From the NCBI GenBank assembly GCA_964636675.1, contig CAZWUO010000038.1, positions 1-22,701 of the forward strand: a stretch of DNA of 22,701 nucleotides, written 5' to 3'. The position numbers and the translations under genes are program-made. The notes under the pieces are model-generated. The model saw nothing but the letters and a program-made list of their open reading frames with translations, made no database searches and was not told where the DNA came from. Each line of letters starts with the position of its first letter. Position 1 is the stretch's first letter. This document shows, in pieces, positions 1 through 8,700 of this stretch. This stretch comes from JALUUH01 sp964636675 (lineage in GTDB: Bacteria > Pseudomonadota > Gammaproteobacteria > S012-40).

Positions 1-1641
1 TTCGCACCGCTAGCAAATAAACTCGGTATCGGACAATTAAAATGGGAAATGGAAGATTTATCTTTCCGCTATCTAGAACCCATAGCGTATAAAAGAGTTG
101 CCGCGGAACTCGAGGAACGCCGAGTCAACCGAGAAGAATACATCAACAAGGTCGTTAACAACTTGGAAGATATATTATTACACGCAAACATTGCCGCCGA
201 TGTCTATGGTCGTCCCAAACATATCTATAGTATCTGGAAAAAAATGCAACACAAAGACCTGCATTTTGATGAACTCTATGATGTTCGCGCAATACGAGTG
301 CTCGTGCAGAATATTGCTTCTTGTTACGCTACCTTAAGTGCTGTTCATAGCCACTGGCCGTATATACCAGGAGAATATGATGACTATATCGCAGCACCAA
401 AAAATAATAATTACCAATCGCTGCATACTGCGGTAAAAGGCCCCGAAAATAAAATTATAGAAATACAAATACGCACTCAGAAAATGCATGAATTCGCCGA
501 GCACGGCGTTGCTGCTCATTGGCGATATAAAGAAGGCAGCAAGCAAGATGAAGCCTTAGATGAAAAAATTGAATCGCTTAAACTTATGCTTCACGAAGGC
601 AAAAAGAAGACAGAGAAAAATATTTTCTCACCGCCTAGAGAAATCAATAGCAGTATTTATGTATTAACTCCCAAAGGTCATATTATTGAACTTCCCACTG
701 GATCAACCGCCTTGGATTTCGCCTACCACATTCACTCGGAAGTCGGGCATCGCTGTCGCGGTGCAAAAATAAAAGGCCAAATGATACCCCTAACAACACC
801 GCTGCAAAGCGGACAGCAAGTAGAAATCATTACCACCAAAGAAGCTAAACCAAGTCGTGATTGGCTACAACCGCATGCCGGCTATCTAAAATCAAACCAA
901 GCAAAAGCAAAAGTAAGGCACTGGTTTAAGCGCCAATTCAAAGAACAAGATATCAGCGCTGGAAAAACAGGCTTATATCGAGAATTAGATAAACATGAAG
1001 TGGCATTAGTCAATTGGCCACCCATAATAAAAAAATTCAACTTTAAGAATATTGAAGACTTACATGCCGCCATTGGTCGCGGAGAACTTGGGGTACAGCA
1101 AATCGCCAACATGGCGCGTGAACAATTACAGGCTACAAACGAAAATTCGGCGAATAAAGAATATGTCGTAAAAACTAACTCAGCGCCTAAATCTGATAAC
1201 ATTTTCATCCAAGGCATTGGTGATTTTCTATCTCACCTCGCTCGCTGCTGTAAACCCATGCCAACTGATAACATTATTGGATACGTCACCCGCGGTCGAG
1301 GAATTAGCATTCATCGAAAAAACTGTCCAAATTTATTGCAACTCAATAAACAAACTCCTGAAAGAATCATTGATGTTAGCTGGGGTCAAAGTGAAAATTT
1401 CAGCTATGAAATTGATATTGAAATCATCGCAATGGATAGGTCCGGTTTGCTCAGAGATGTGAGTTCACTTTTGGCCAGCGAAAATGTCAATGTATTGTCT
1501 GCTAACACGCATACCAATAAAAAAACCCACGCGGTTCGAATGCGCCTAATATTGGAAATAAATAAAGAAAATCAACTAACAACAGCGTTGGGCAAACTCC
1601 ATCAATTGAAAAGTGTTTTAGATGCGTATCGTGTGAGGTAA
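1..1641 (+). CDS. relA: GTP pyrophosphokinase RelA (5' end outside window)
   Basis: This is the ribosome-associated (p)ppGpp synthetase of the stringent response, which transfers pyrophosphate from ATP to GDP/GTP when uncharged tRNA occupies the A site. The frame is open from base 1, so the N-terminal pseudo-hydrolase HD region (roughly 190 residues by comparison with about 744-residue RelA proteins) is off-window; 546 residues are visible. The synthetase domain is clear: YDVRAIRV, then EYDDYIA, the EXDD signature of monofunctional RelA rather than the RXKD of SpoT/Rel, then NNNYQSLHT and EIQIRTQKMHEFAEHGVAAHW. A TGS domain follows (IYVLTPKGHIIELPTGSTAL), then a zinc-finger-like segment (HLARCCKPMPTDNIIGYVTRG) and a C-terminal ACT domain (DRSGLLRDVSSLLASENVNV). 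mazG starts 61 bases downstream on the same strand. Identification is very secure; only the start is unknown. Confidence 0.97.
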   Translation, partial: FAPLANKLGIGQLKWEMEDLSFRYLEPIAYKRVAAELEERRVNREEYINKVVNNLEDILLHANIAADVYGRPKHIYSIWKKMQHKDLHFDELYDVRAIRVLVQNIASCYATLSAVHSHWPYIPGEYDDYIAAPKNNNYQSLHTAVKGPENKIIEIQIRTQKMHEFAEHGVAAHWRYKEGSKQDEALDEKIESLKLMLHEGKKKTEKNIFSPPREINSSIYVLTPKGHIIELPTGSTALDFAYHIHSEVGHRCRGAKIKGQMIPLTTPLQSGQQVEIITTKEAKPSRDWLQPHAGYLKSNQAKAKVRHWFKRQFKEQDISAGKTGLYRELDKHEVALVNWPPIIKKFNFKNIEDLHAAIGRGELGVQQIANMAREQLQATNENSANKEYVVKTNSAPKSDNIFIQGIGDFLSHLARCCKPMPTDNIIGYVTRGRGISIHRKNCPNLLQLNKQTPERIIDVSWGQSENFSYEIDIEIIAMDRSGLLRDVSSLLASENVNVLSANTHTNKKTHAVRMRLILEINKENQLTTALGKLHQLKSVLDAYRVR

Positions 1642-1702
1642 TGACCTAATCTCCGGAATTTACGATACGAAACCCCTACGCCTTAAACCAGGGTATACTC
1701 AT

Positions 1703-2512
1703 ATGGAAAAACTGTTAAATATCATGACTCTTCTGAGAGACCCGAAAAAAGGATGTCCGTGGGATCAACACCAAACCTTAGAGAGCATAATACCGCACAC
1801 TCTAGAAGAAGTGTATGAACTCCTTGAAGTTATCGAAAACAAGCAATGGAGCGAGCTGAGTGGTGAATTGGGCGACTTACTCTTTCAAATTGTGTTTTAT
1901 GCTCAAATAGCGAAAGAGCAAGGGATGTTTGAGTTTTCTGACATCGTCGATGAGCTTTGCGATAAAATGGAGCGCAGACATCCTCATGTATTTAGTGATG
2001 AAACCATCACCTCAATAGAACAACAAAAAAGGCGCTGGGAAGAGATCAAGACTGAAGAAAAAACCACCAAAAACTCAAATTATCAGGATACATCGGCATT
2101 AAGCAATATCAATCACTTCCTGCCCGCATTGCCATTAGCAAAAAAATTGCAACATAAAGCAGCAAAAGTCAATTTCGACTGGACCGAAATTAGCGATGTG
2201 TTCGCTAAGCTTCAAGAAGAAATTAACGAAGTAAAAGAAGCCATTGCACTCAAAGACATTGATGCAATAGAGGATGAAATAGGTGACTTGCTATTCATGG
2301 TCGTCAATTTAGCAAGACATAATAATATCGACCCAGAAAAATCACTACGCCGATCAAACCGAAAATTTGAACAGCGGTTTAGATTAATGGAATTACTCAT
2401 GAAAAAAAAGCATACCTGCTTTCAACAATTGAGTATTAATGAAATGGAAGACTATTGGCAGCAAGCAAAAAAAATAGTCCGTAACAATATCGCCGACTCA
2501 AATAAGACTTAG
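1703..2512 (+). CDS. mazG: Nucleoside triphosphate pyrophosphohydrolase MazG
   Basis: This 269-residue protein is the usual size for tandem-domain bacterial MazG, which hydrolyses (d)NTPs to NMP and pyrophosphate and helps clean nucleotide pools; in E. coli it also lowers ppGpp-linked toxicity. The N-terminal repeat has GCPWDQHQTLESI, the metal-binding EEVYELLE cluster and the ELGDLLFQIVFYAQIA helix. The second repeat, about residues 165-240, has KLQEEINEVKEAI and DEIGDLLFMVVNLARH. It sits directly after relA, as in many gammaproteobacteria, but without a mazEF pair between them. The ribosome-binding site is weak (AGGG about 10 bases upstream). The short gaps to relA and hrpA (61 and 34 bases) suggest one transcript. 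Confidence 0.95.
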   Translation: MEKLLNIMTLLRDPKKGCPWDQHQTLESIIPHTLEEVYELLEVIENKQWSELSGELGDLLFQIVFYAQIAKEQGMFEFSDIVDELCDKMERRHPHVFSDETITSIEQQKRRWEEIKTEEKTTKNSNYQDTSALSNINHFLPALPLAKKLQHKAAKVNFDWTEISDVFAKLQEEINEVKEAIALKDIDAIEDEIGDLLFMVVNLARHNNIDPEKSLRRSNRKFEQRFRLMELLMKKKHTCFQQLSINEMEDYWQQAKKIVRNNIADSNKT

Positions 2513-2546
2513 CGCTATTCAGGTTTACCAAAAAATATTCAATTAA

Positions 2547-5500
2547 ATGAGTTATCCCACATTGAACGACCTTTCCTCGCTTAACGAAGAATTATCCTTA
2601 TGCTTATCAAAGGATCGTTACTCCTTTGCAAAAAAAATACAATTACTGAGAAATAAGAACTTACAAAACCAACGCATCGGTCAATCATTTAAACAATTAC
2701 AGTCCGCGATATTCGAATCTAAACGCCATGTGCAAAATCGCAGAAATTCCAAACCCTCCATAAGCTTCGATGATAACTTGCCTATCTCTCTGCGGCGTAA
2801 TGAAATTAGCCAAGCCATACAAGAAAATCAAGTCATCATACTTTGCGGTGAAACAGGCTCAGGTAAAACAACTCAATTACCCAAAATATGCCTTGAACTG
2901 GGAAGAGGCATAACCGGCATTATCGGACACACTCAACCACGCAGAATTGCAGCACGCAGCGTCGCTACGCGGATAACAGATGAGCTAAAAATTCAACCTG
3001 CCCAACAGATCGCCTACAAAGTAAGGTTTTCAGATCAGAGTTCACCACATTCTTTGATCAAACTCATGACGGATGGGATTCTATTAGCAGAAACACAATC
3101 TGACAAATTTCTAAGCCAATACGATACCTTAATCATTGACGAAGCGCACGAGCGCAGTCTCAATATTGATTTTCTTCTGGGTTACTTAAAACAACTCCTA
3201 CCCAAAAGGCCCGACCTTAAGCTCATCATTACTTCAGCGACTATCGATCCAGAGCGTTTTTCCAGACATTTTAATAATGCTCCAGTAATCGAAGTATCCG
3301 GTCGAAGCTACCCGGTTGAAATAAAATATCATCCTTTATCGTCAACCGAATCTACAGATAATGACAAGACCTTAGAGGAAGGAATACTCGATGCGGTAGA
3401 ACATCTGTGTCGCTTAGGTTCCGGTGACATATTAGTATTTTTACCCGGAGAACGTGAAATCAGACTCACCGCTGAAGCACTGAAACAATTAACCAACAAA
3501 TGCGCGCAAGAGCATACTGAAATACTTCCGTTATTTGCACGCCTTAGCGCTGTTGAACAGCAAAAAATATTTCAACAAAGCCATCATCGAAGAATTATAC
3601 TCGCAACCAATGTCGCTGAAACCTCACTGACGATACCCGGCATTAAGTATGTTATTGATCCCGGTACAGCACGTATCAGCCGTTACAGTTATCGCACCAA
3701 AATTCAGCGCCTACACATCGAGAAAATATCTCAATCTTCTGCCAATCAGCGATCCGGAAGATGCGGGAGAATTGATGCTGGCGTTTGCATACGACTCTAT
3801 TCTGCAGAAGATTATGAACTACGTGAGCAATACACAACTCCCGAAATACTGCGTACCAATCTCGCCAGTGTCATATTAAAAATGAAGTCACTCAAACTGG
3901 GAGATATTAGAAATTTCCCTTTCATCGACCCACCGGATAACCGATATGTCAACGATGGTGAAAAATTGCTGTATGAACTTGGTGCCGTAAATCTGCAACA
4001 GCAACTAAGCAAACTGGGGCTTAAGCTATCTAAGCTACCCATCGATCCAAAATTAGGTCGCATCTTACTCGCAGCACAACAAGAAAATGCACTGCAAGAA
4101 ATTCTAATCATTGCCTCAGTGCTTAGCTTACAAGACCCAAGGGAACGTCCTTTTGATCGCCAACAAGCAGCCGATGAACAACACAAAAAATTTGTCGACA
4201 AAGACTCCGACTTTGTATCATTCATCAAGCTCTGGAGCTATCTCAACACCAAAAAAAATGAACTCTCGCAAAATAAATTCAGAAAGCTATGTCGCGCTGA
4301 GTTTATTTCTTACACCCGATGGAGAGAGTGGGTAGAGATACACGGTCAATTGAGAAAAACACTCGCCGAGATGAATGCACACCCGCAATCTGAGCCAGCA
4401 AGCTACGAGCAAATCCATCGTGCCTTACTCACCGGCTTGCTCGGAAACATCGGTATGAAAACTGAAAAACTCGAGTATTTGGGTGCAAGGAATACAAAAT
4501 TCAATATTTTTCCAGGCTCTCGCTTATTTTCCAAGCCACCTAAGTGGATAGTTTCTGCCGAAATCGTTGAAACGGGAAAAGTATATGCGAGAACAAATGC
4601 AAAAATCACATCCGATTGGCTGGAAAAAATTGCCCATCATCTAATAAAAAAAACGACCTCAGAACCCCATTGGGAAAAACGATCAGCACGAGTTTCCGCA
4701 TTTGAAAAAGTAAACTTATATGGTTTAACAATCATCCCACGCCGAAAGATAAATTATGGCCCTATTGCCCCCGTTGAAAGTCGTGAAATTTTTATTCGAC
4801 ATGCCTTAGTATTAGGCGAATTTTCATGCAAAGCCACATTTGCAAACCATAACAAAAAATTAATCGACAGCATCGAGGCACTAGAAGCTCGATCTCGGCG
4901 TCAAGATATACTCATTAATGAGCAGTATATCTATGATTTTTTTGATAAAATTTTACCCATGACGATTCATTCGGGTGATAGCTTTGAACAATGGAGAAAA
5001 AAATCTGAACGCGAAAACCCAACGTTACTTTATCTCAATCGTGACAAGCTCATGCAACACGATGCAAGCCATATTACGCACAAGGAGTTTCCAAGCGAAC
5101 TTTATATAGATCAGCAAGCATACTCATTAAAATATAATTTCGCTCCAGGTAGTGAAGATGACGGCGTCACGGTTATCATACCGATAGCAACCATAAACTC
5201 ATTAACACCGAACATCTTCGAATGGTTAGTCCCGGGCTTATTAGAGGAAAAAATAAATCATTTACTAAAATCCTTACCCAAACAACAGCGCAAAAACTTT
5301 GTGCCTATCCCGGAGTATACATCAGCATGTGTTGCAGCGATAAAATATCAAGCTAAAGACCAAAATTCACTGCTGTTATCACTGTCCACACAATTGCACA
5401 AAATGACCGGCATCAAAATCCCATTAACACTCTGGAGTCACGACAATCTACCAGATCATCTCAAAATGAACTTTCAAATTATTGACGAAAAAAATAAAAT

Positions 5501-6461
5501 TCTGCAAAAAGGGCGAAACCTAATAGCGCTGCAGCGAGAACTAACCAAAAAATCTCAACAAATTTTTGCACAACTACCCGACTTCGAATTCGCAAGAGAT
5601 AACATCACTAGCTGGGATTTTGGCGAACTACCCGAGTCATTAAGCTTTGCAAAAGACGGCCTCAATCTACGCGCCTTCCCCGCAATCGTTAGCAATCATA
5701 ACGATGTGTCATTGCGCTTATTCGATGATGCCGATAACGCGCAGAAAGAAAATAGAAAAGGACTGGGTAAACTTATCGCTCTCCAACTTTCCCAACAAAT
5801 TAAATATATCACCAAAAACTTACCTAATTTCCAGAGCATATCCTTACGCTACGCGCCAATTGGGAAAGCTGAGACATTAAAACAAGATATCATCAATGCC
5901 GCCATCTATAACGTATTTATCGACGGACAGTCGACACCAAAAACCCAACAAGAATTTGCGTATTGCATTGAACAAGGACAAAATAAAATCATACTCGAAG
6001 TCAACCAACTTTGTAGTCATGTTGATAAAATATTAGAAATCTATCAAGCAATACAAAAAACATTGAAAGCCAAAATTTCGCTGGCCCTGGTGATGCCTTA
6101 CAACGACATCAAGCAACAAATGGAAGCTTTGGTTTATCCAAACTTTGTTTCTATCACACCCAAAATATGGCTATTGCATATACCTCGGTTCCTCAAGGCT
6201 GCTCATTTGAGACTGCAAAAACTTGATCACGGCCTGACTAAAGATGATCGTCTAATGGCTGAAATAACACCTCTGTGGAAGATATATACTACCCTGCAAC
6301 AAGCGTCCAAAAATCAGCCCACAAAATGTGCGGAGCTAGACAGCATACGCTGGCTCTTCGAGGAGCTTAGAGTTTCGCTATTCGCCCAAGAATTGAAAAC
6401 AAGTACTGCCATCTCTCCTAAAAGATTAAACAGACTGCTAAGCAATATAACTGATCGGTAA
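2547..6461 (+). CDS. hrpA: ATP-dependent RNA helicase HrpA
   Basis: A 1304-residue DEAH-box helicase, matching the roughly 1300 residues of E. coli HrpA, which has roles in mRNA processing and rescue of stalled or collided ribosomes. The helicase motifs occur in order: Walker A GETGSGKTTQLPK near residue 100, TQPRRIAARS (Ia), DEAHERS (II), TSATIDPERF (III), LVFLPGEREI (IV), TNVAETSLTIPGI (V) and QRSGRCGR (VI). The HA2/winged-helix and OB-fold regions follow, for example PPDNRYVNDGEKLLYELGA. A long C-terminal half of the DUF3418 type fills the remainder. The start ATG is 34 bases after mazG; its ribosome-binding site is poor, but the N-terminal sequence aligns well in character with HrpA. No frameshift or missing motif was seen. 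Confidence 0.96.
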   Translation: MSYPTLNDLSSLNEELSLCLSKDRYSFAKKIQLLRNKNLQNQRIGQSFKQLQSAIFESKRHVQNRRNSKPSISFDDNLPISLRRNEISQAIQENQVIILCGETGSGKTTQLPKICLELGRGITGIIGHTQPRRIAARSVATRITDELKIQPAQQIAYKVRFSDQSSPHSLIKLMTDGILLAETQSDKFLSQYDTLIIDEAHERSLNIDFLLGYLKQLLPKRPDLKLIITSATIDPERFSRHFNNAPVIEVSGRSYPVEIKYHPLSSTESTDNDKTLEEGILDAVEHLCRLGSGDILVFLPGEREIRLTAEALKQLTNKCAQEHTEILPLFARLSAVEQQKIFQQSHHRRIILATNVAETSLTIPGIKYVIDPGTARISRYSYRTKIQRLHIEKISQSSANQRSGRCGRIDAGVCIRLYSAEDYELREQYTTPEILRTNLASVILKMKSLKLGDIRNFPFIDPPDNRYVNDGEKLLYELGAVNLQQQLSKLGLKLSKLPIDPKLGRILLAAQQENALQEILIIASVLSLQDPRERPFDRQQAADEQHKKFVDKDSDFVSFIKLWSYLNTKKNELSQNKFRKLCRAEFISYTRWREWVEIHGQLRKTLAEMNAHPQSEPASYEQIHRALLTGLLGNIGMKTEKLEYLGARNTKFNIFPGSRLFSKPPKWIVSAEIVETGKVYARTNAKITSDWLEKIAHHLIKKTTSEPHWEKRSARVSAFEKVNLYGLTIIPRRKINYGPIAPVESREIFIRHALVLGEFSCKATFANHNKKLIDSIEALEARSRRQDILINEQYIYDFFDKILPMTIHSGDSFEQWRKKSERENPTLLYLNRDKLMQHDASHITHKEFPSELYIDQQAYSLKYNFAPGSEDDGVTVIIPIATINSLTPNIFEWLVPGLLEEKINHLLKSLPKQQRKNFVPIPEYTSACVAAIKYQAKDQNSLLLSLSTQLHKMTGIKIPLTLWSHDNLPDHLKMNFQIIDEKNKILQKGRNLIALQRELTKKSQQIFAQLPDFEFARDNITSWDFGELPESLSFAKDGLNLRAFPAIVSNHNDVSLRLFDDADNAQKENRKGLGKLIALQLSQQIKYITKNLPNFQSISLRYAPIGKAETLKQDIINAAIYNVFIDGQSTPKTQQEFAYCIEQGQNKIILEVNQLCSHVDKILEIYQAIQKTLKAKISLALVMPYNDIKQQMEALVYPNFVSITPKIWLLHIPRFLKAAHLRLQKLDHGLTKDDRLMAEITPLWKIYTTLQQASKNQPTKCAELDSIRWLFEELRVSLFAQELKTSTAISPKRLNRLLSNITDR

Positions 6462-6662
6462 TAGATAAAAAACCATCACCCTAAACCCAATAAACTCCAT
6501 TGAATCAAGCATCTAAAATCATAAAAAATCCATCATTTTCCTCAAAAAGCCTTCAGAAGCTAGGGCAATATGACGTTAACTAGCATATCAACAGATTATA
6601 TAAACTCATTAGGCAAACATGAATATCGCCTTTATCTTATTGGAATCTATAAATAATAAAGC

Positions 6663-8624
6663 ATGCGAAACAAAACCAACATTATAATTGGTGTAGCGAT
6701 GCTACCTGCTTTACTCGCAGGAATCATTTATTTTGGCGCTAACGAAGATTTACCAACAGGGCTAAACAAAGTATTAGTCTACGAACTCATGCTACTTTTT
6801 TTCATTAGCCTTTCTGCCACTCTTTACTTCGTTAACCGAAAATTAGACCATAAAGTGGATATTTCAGCGAAACCTGCCACGGAGACACCACCTAATAACA
6901 TCCAGAAGTCCAGCTTTAATGCCATTTTTGAAGCTTCTTTTGACGGGATTGTGGTATTGGATACTCAATTGCAAACCCTCGATATTAATCAAAATGCGGC
7001 AAGCCTATTAGGGATTGAAAAAACCTCAACGTCGTATGATAACTTATTCGACCAAATGCATAGCGTGGACACTAAAATCACCGTCACGCAGTTCATAGAA
7101 CTCTCTCTTGCAGCAGGTCTGGCGCAACAAAGATTATCCATTATCATATCTCGTCCTAACGGATTTAGCTGCCATGCAGAGATGTCCGTAAACAAAACAA
7201 TACATAACGGTCAAGATGTCATTTTTTTGATGATTAAAGACTTGTCCGAACAAAAGGAATCCTTTGACCAGGTCAATTATCTCGCGTTTCATGACCCACT
7301 CACCGGCCAAGCTAACCGTGTGCAATTTAACCAACAACTTGCAGACGCCTTGTCCCAGGCCGACAAAAACTCACGATCCGTCGGTGTTGTGCTACTTGGC
7401 TTAGATCGCTTCAAGCATATCAATGAGTCTATGGGCCACGTAACAGGTGACACCTTACTTAAACTGGTAGCCCAACGAATTAATAACAATACCACCCGCC
7501 GTGGAGACCATATTGCGCGTCTCGGAGGCGACGAATTTGGCATCGTCTATTCCAACCTCGCTGACATTAATGATATTGGTTCACTATTGCAAAAACTAAT
7601 GGATACCTTTAAAGAACCGTTTGAAATAGGCAAACAATCTTATTACGTCAATTGCAGCATTGGAGTCTCTCTCTATCCTCTAGACCATATTGACTTTGAA
7701 GGCATGATAAGAAATGCAGATATCGCTCTATTAGAAGCTAAAAAACTTGGCGGGGATCGTTATCAATACTATTCTGCTGAAATGAGTACGGCGGTTAAAG
7801 AACGTGTGTATATCGAAAATGAATTACGCCATGCTATTAACCGAAATCAACTCGAAATTTACCTACAACCTCAAATCAGCATAACCACAGAAGAAGTTAT
7901 CGCTGTCGAGGTATTACTTCGTTGGCATCATCCAAGTTTGGGAACCGTAGCGCCCCTAAAATTCATCCCAATTGCAGAAGAAAATGGGCTGATAGAGGAA
8001 ATTGGTAACTGGGTATTAAAAGAAGCTTGCGAACTTCAAGAAAAATTTAAACGCGAAAACATCGGTCCCATACGGGTCGCCGTCAATTTTTCACCACGCC
8101 AAATCAATAATAAACTACCTTCGCAGATTAGAAAGATACTCGAAAAAACTAACATTCAACCCGATATGTTAGAGATGGAAATCACCGAAAGTTTATTGAT
8201 GCAAAACCCAGAAAACGCAATCAATATTCTTAACGAGATTCATACCTTGGGCATTAAAATATCCATGGACGATTTTGGTACCGGGTTTTCCTCTCTTAGC
8301 TACCTCAAACGCTTTCCTATCGACACCTTAAAAATTGATCGCTCATTCGTTAATGATGTCGATAAAAGTGATGGTGACAACTCCATAATTATTGCTATTA
8401 TACAGATGGCAAAAGGACTCGGAATCAGCGTTGTCGCAGAAGGTGTAGAAACCTTAGAACAACTTGGCTTTTTTGGAAAAAAGGGTTGTGATGTTTTCCA
8501 GGGTTACTATTTTTCTCCACCCGTTCCTGTAGAGGCTTTTGTGTATTTTGTGAAAAGAGGGCTAGTAACAACGAATTCTCATGAGCATAAGCCAGGCGTG
8601 AAATCCAGTAACTCTTTGAGCTGA
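6663..8624 (+). CDS. Membrane-bound PAS-GGDEF-EAL c-di-GMP signalling protein
   Basis: A 653-residue protein predicted to make and/or degrade cyclic di-GMP. Two membrane helices lie near the N-terminus (about residues 8-25 and 38-57), with almost no periplasmic domain between them. A PAS-like sensor follows at about 85-200 (FEASFDGIVVLDTQLQTLDINQNAASLLGIE). The GGDEF domain starts near HDPLTGQANR; the GGDEF signature is intact at residues 288-292, with an RxxD inhibitory-site motif (RRGD) five residues before it, so a feedback-controlled cyclase is plausible. The EAL domain begins near residue 390; its signature reads EVL (E416), but NFSPRQ, EITES, DDFGTGFSSLSYL, KIDRSFV and AEGVET are present, so phosphodiesterase activity is also plausible. 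A 201-base gap separates it from hrpA, so it is probably transcribed separately. Confidence 0.92.
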   Translation: MRNKTNIIIGVAMLPALLAGIIYFGANEDLPTGLNKVLVYELMLLFFISLSATLYFVNRKLDHKVDISAKPATETPPNNIQKSSFNAIFEASFDGIVVLDTQLQTLDINQNAASLLGIEKTSTSYDNLFDQMHSVDTKITVTQFIELSLAAGLAQQRLSIIISRPNGFSCHAEMSVNKTIHNGQDVIFLMIKDLSEQKESFDQVNYLAFHDPLTGQANRVQFNQQLADALSQADKNSRSVGVVLLGLDRFKHINESMGHVTGDTLLKLVAQRINNNTTRRGDHIARLGGDEFGIVYSNLADINDIGSLLQKLMDTFKEPFEIGKQSYYVNCSIGVSLYPLDHIDFEGMIRNADIALLEAKKLGGDRYQYYSAEMSTAVKERVYIENELRHAINRNQLEIYLQPQISITTEEVIAVEVLLRWHHPSLGTVAPLKFIPIAEENGLIEEIGNWVLKEACELQEKFKRENIGPIRVAVNFSPRQINNKLPSQIRKILEKTNIQPDMLEMEITESLLMQNPENAINILNEIHTLGIKISMDDFGTGFSSLSYLKRFPIDTLKIDRSFVNDVDKSDGDNSIIIAIIQMAKGLGISVVAEGVETLEQLGFFGKKGCDVFQGYYFSPPVPVEAFVYFVKRGLVTTNSHEHKPGVKSSNSLS

Positions 8625-8634
8625 CTTCGTCAGC
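8620..8634 (+). terminator. Weak hairpin overlapping the GGDEF/EAL stop codon
   Basis: A 6-bp perfect stem GCTGAC/GTCAGC with a TTC loop overlaps the TGA stop of the upstream gene. The following bases are only moderately T-rich and contain no clean T-run, so it may be a weak terminator, an mRNA-stabilising hairpin, or chance. Confidence 0.25.
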
Positions 8635-8700
8635 ATGAAGTTGTTTTGCAACATTTAACAACTCATTTTATTGATATTTTGTATCTCAAAAAGGATATTA

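Noticed and set aside
1642..1702. A mazEF toxin-antitoxin pair between relA and mazG, as in E. coli
   Set aside because: Only 61 bases separate the two genes, so there is no room for either gene.
8671..8700. TTG start for the beta-lactamase-fold protein
   Set aside because: AAGGA lies five bases before the ATG at 8701, which also gives a cleaner signal peptide.
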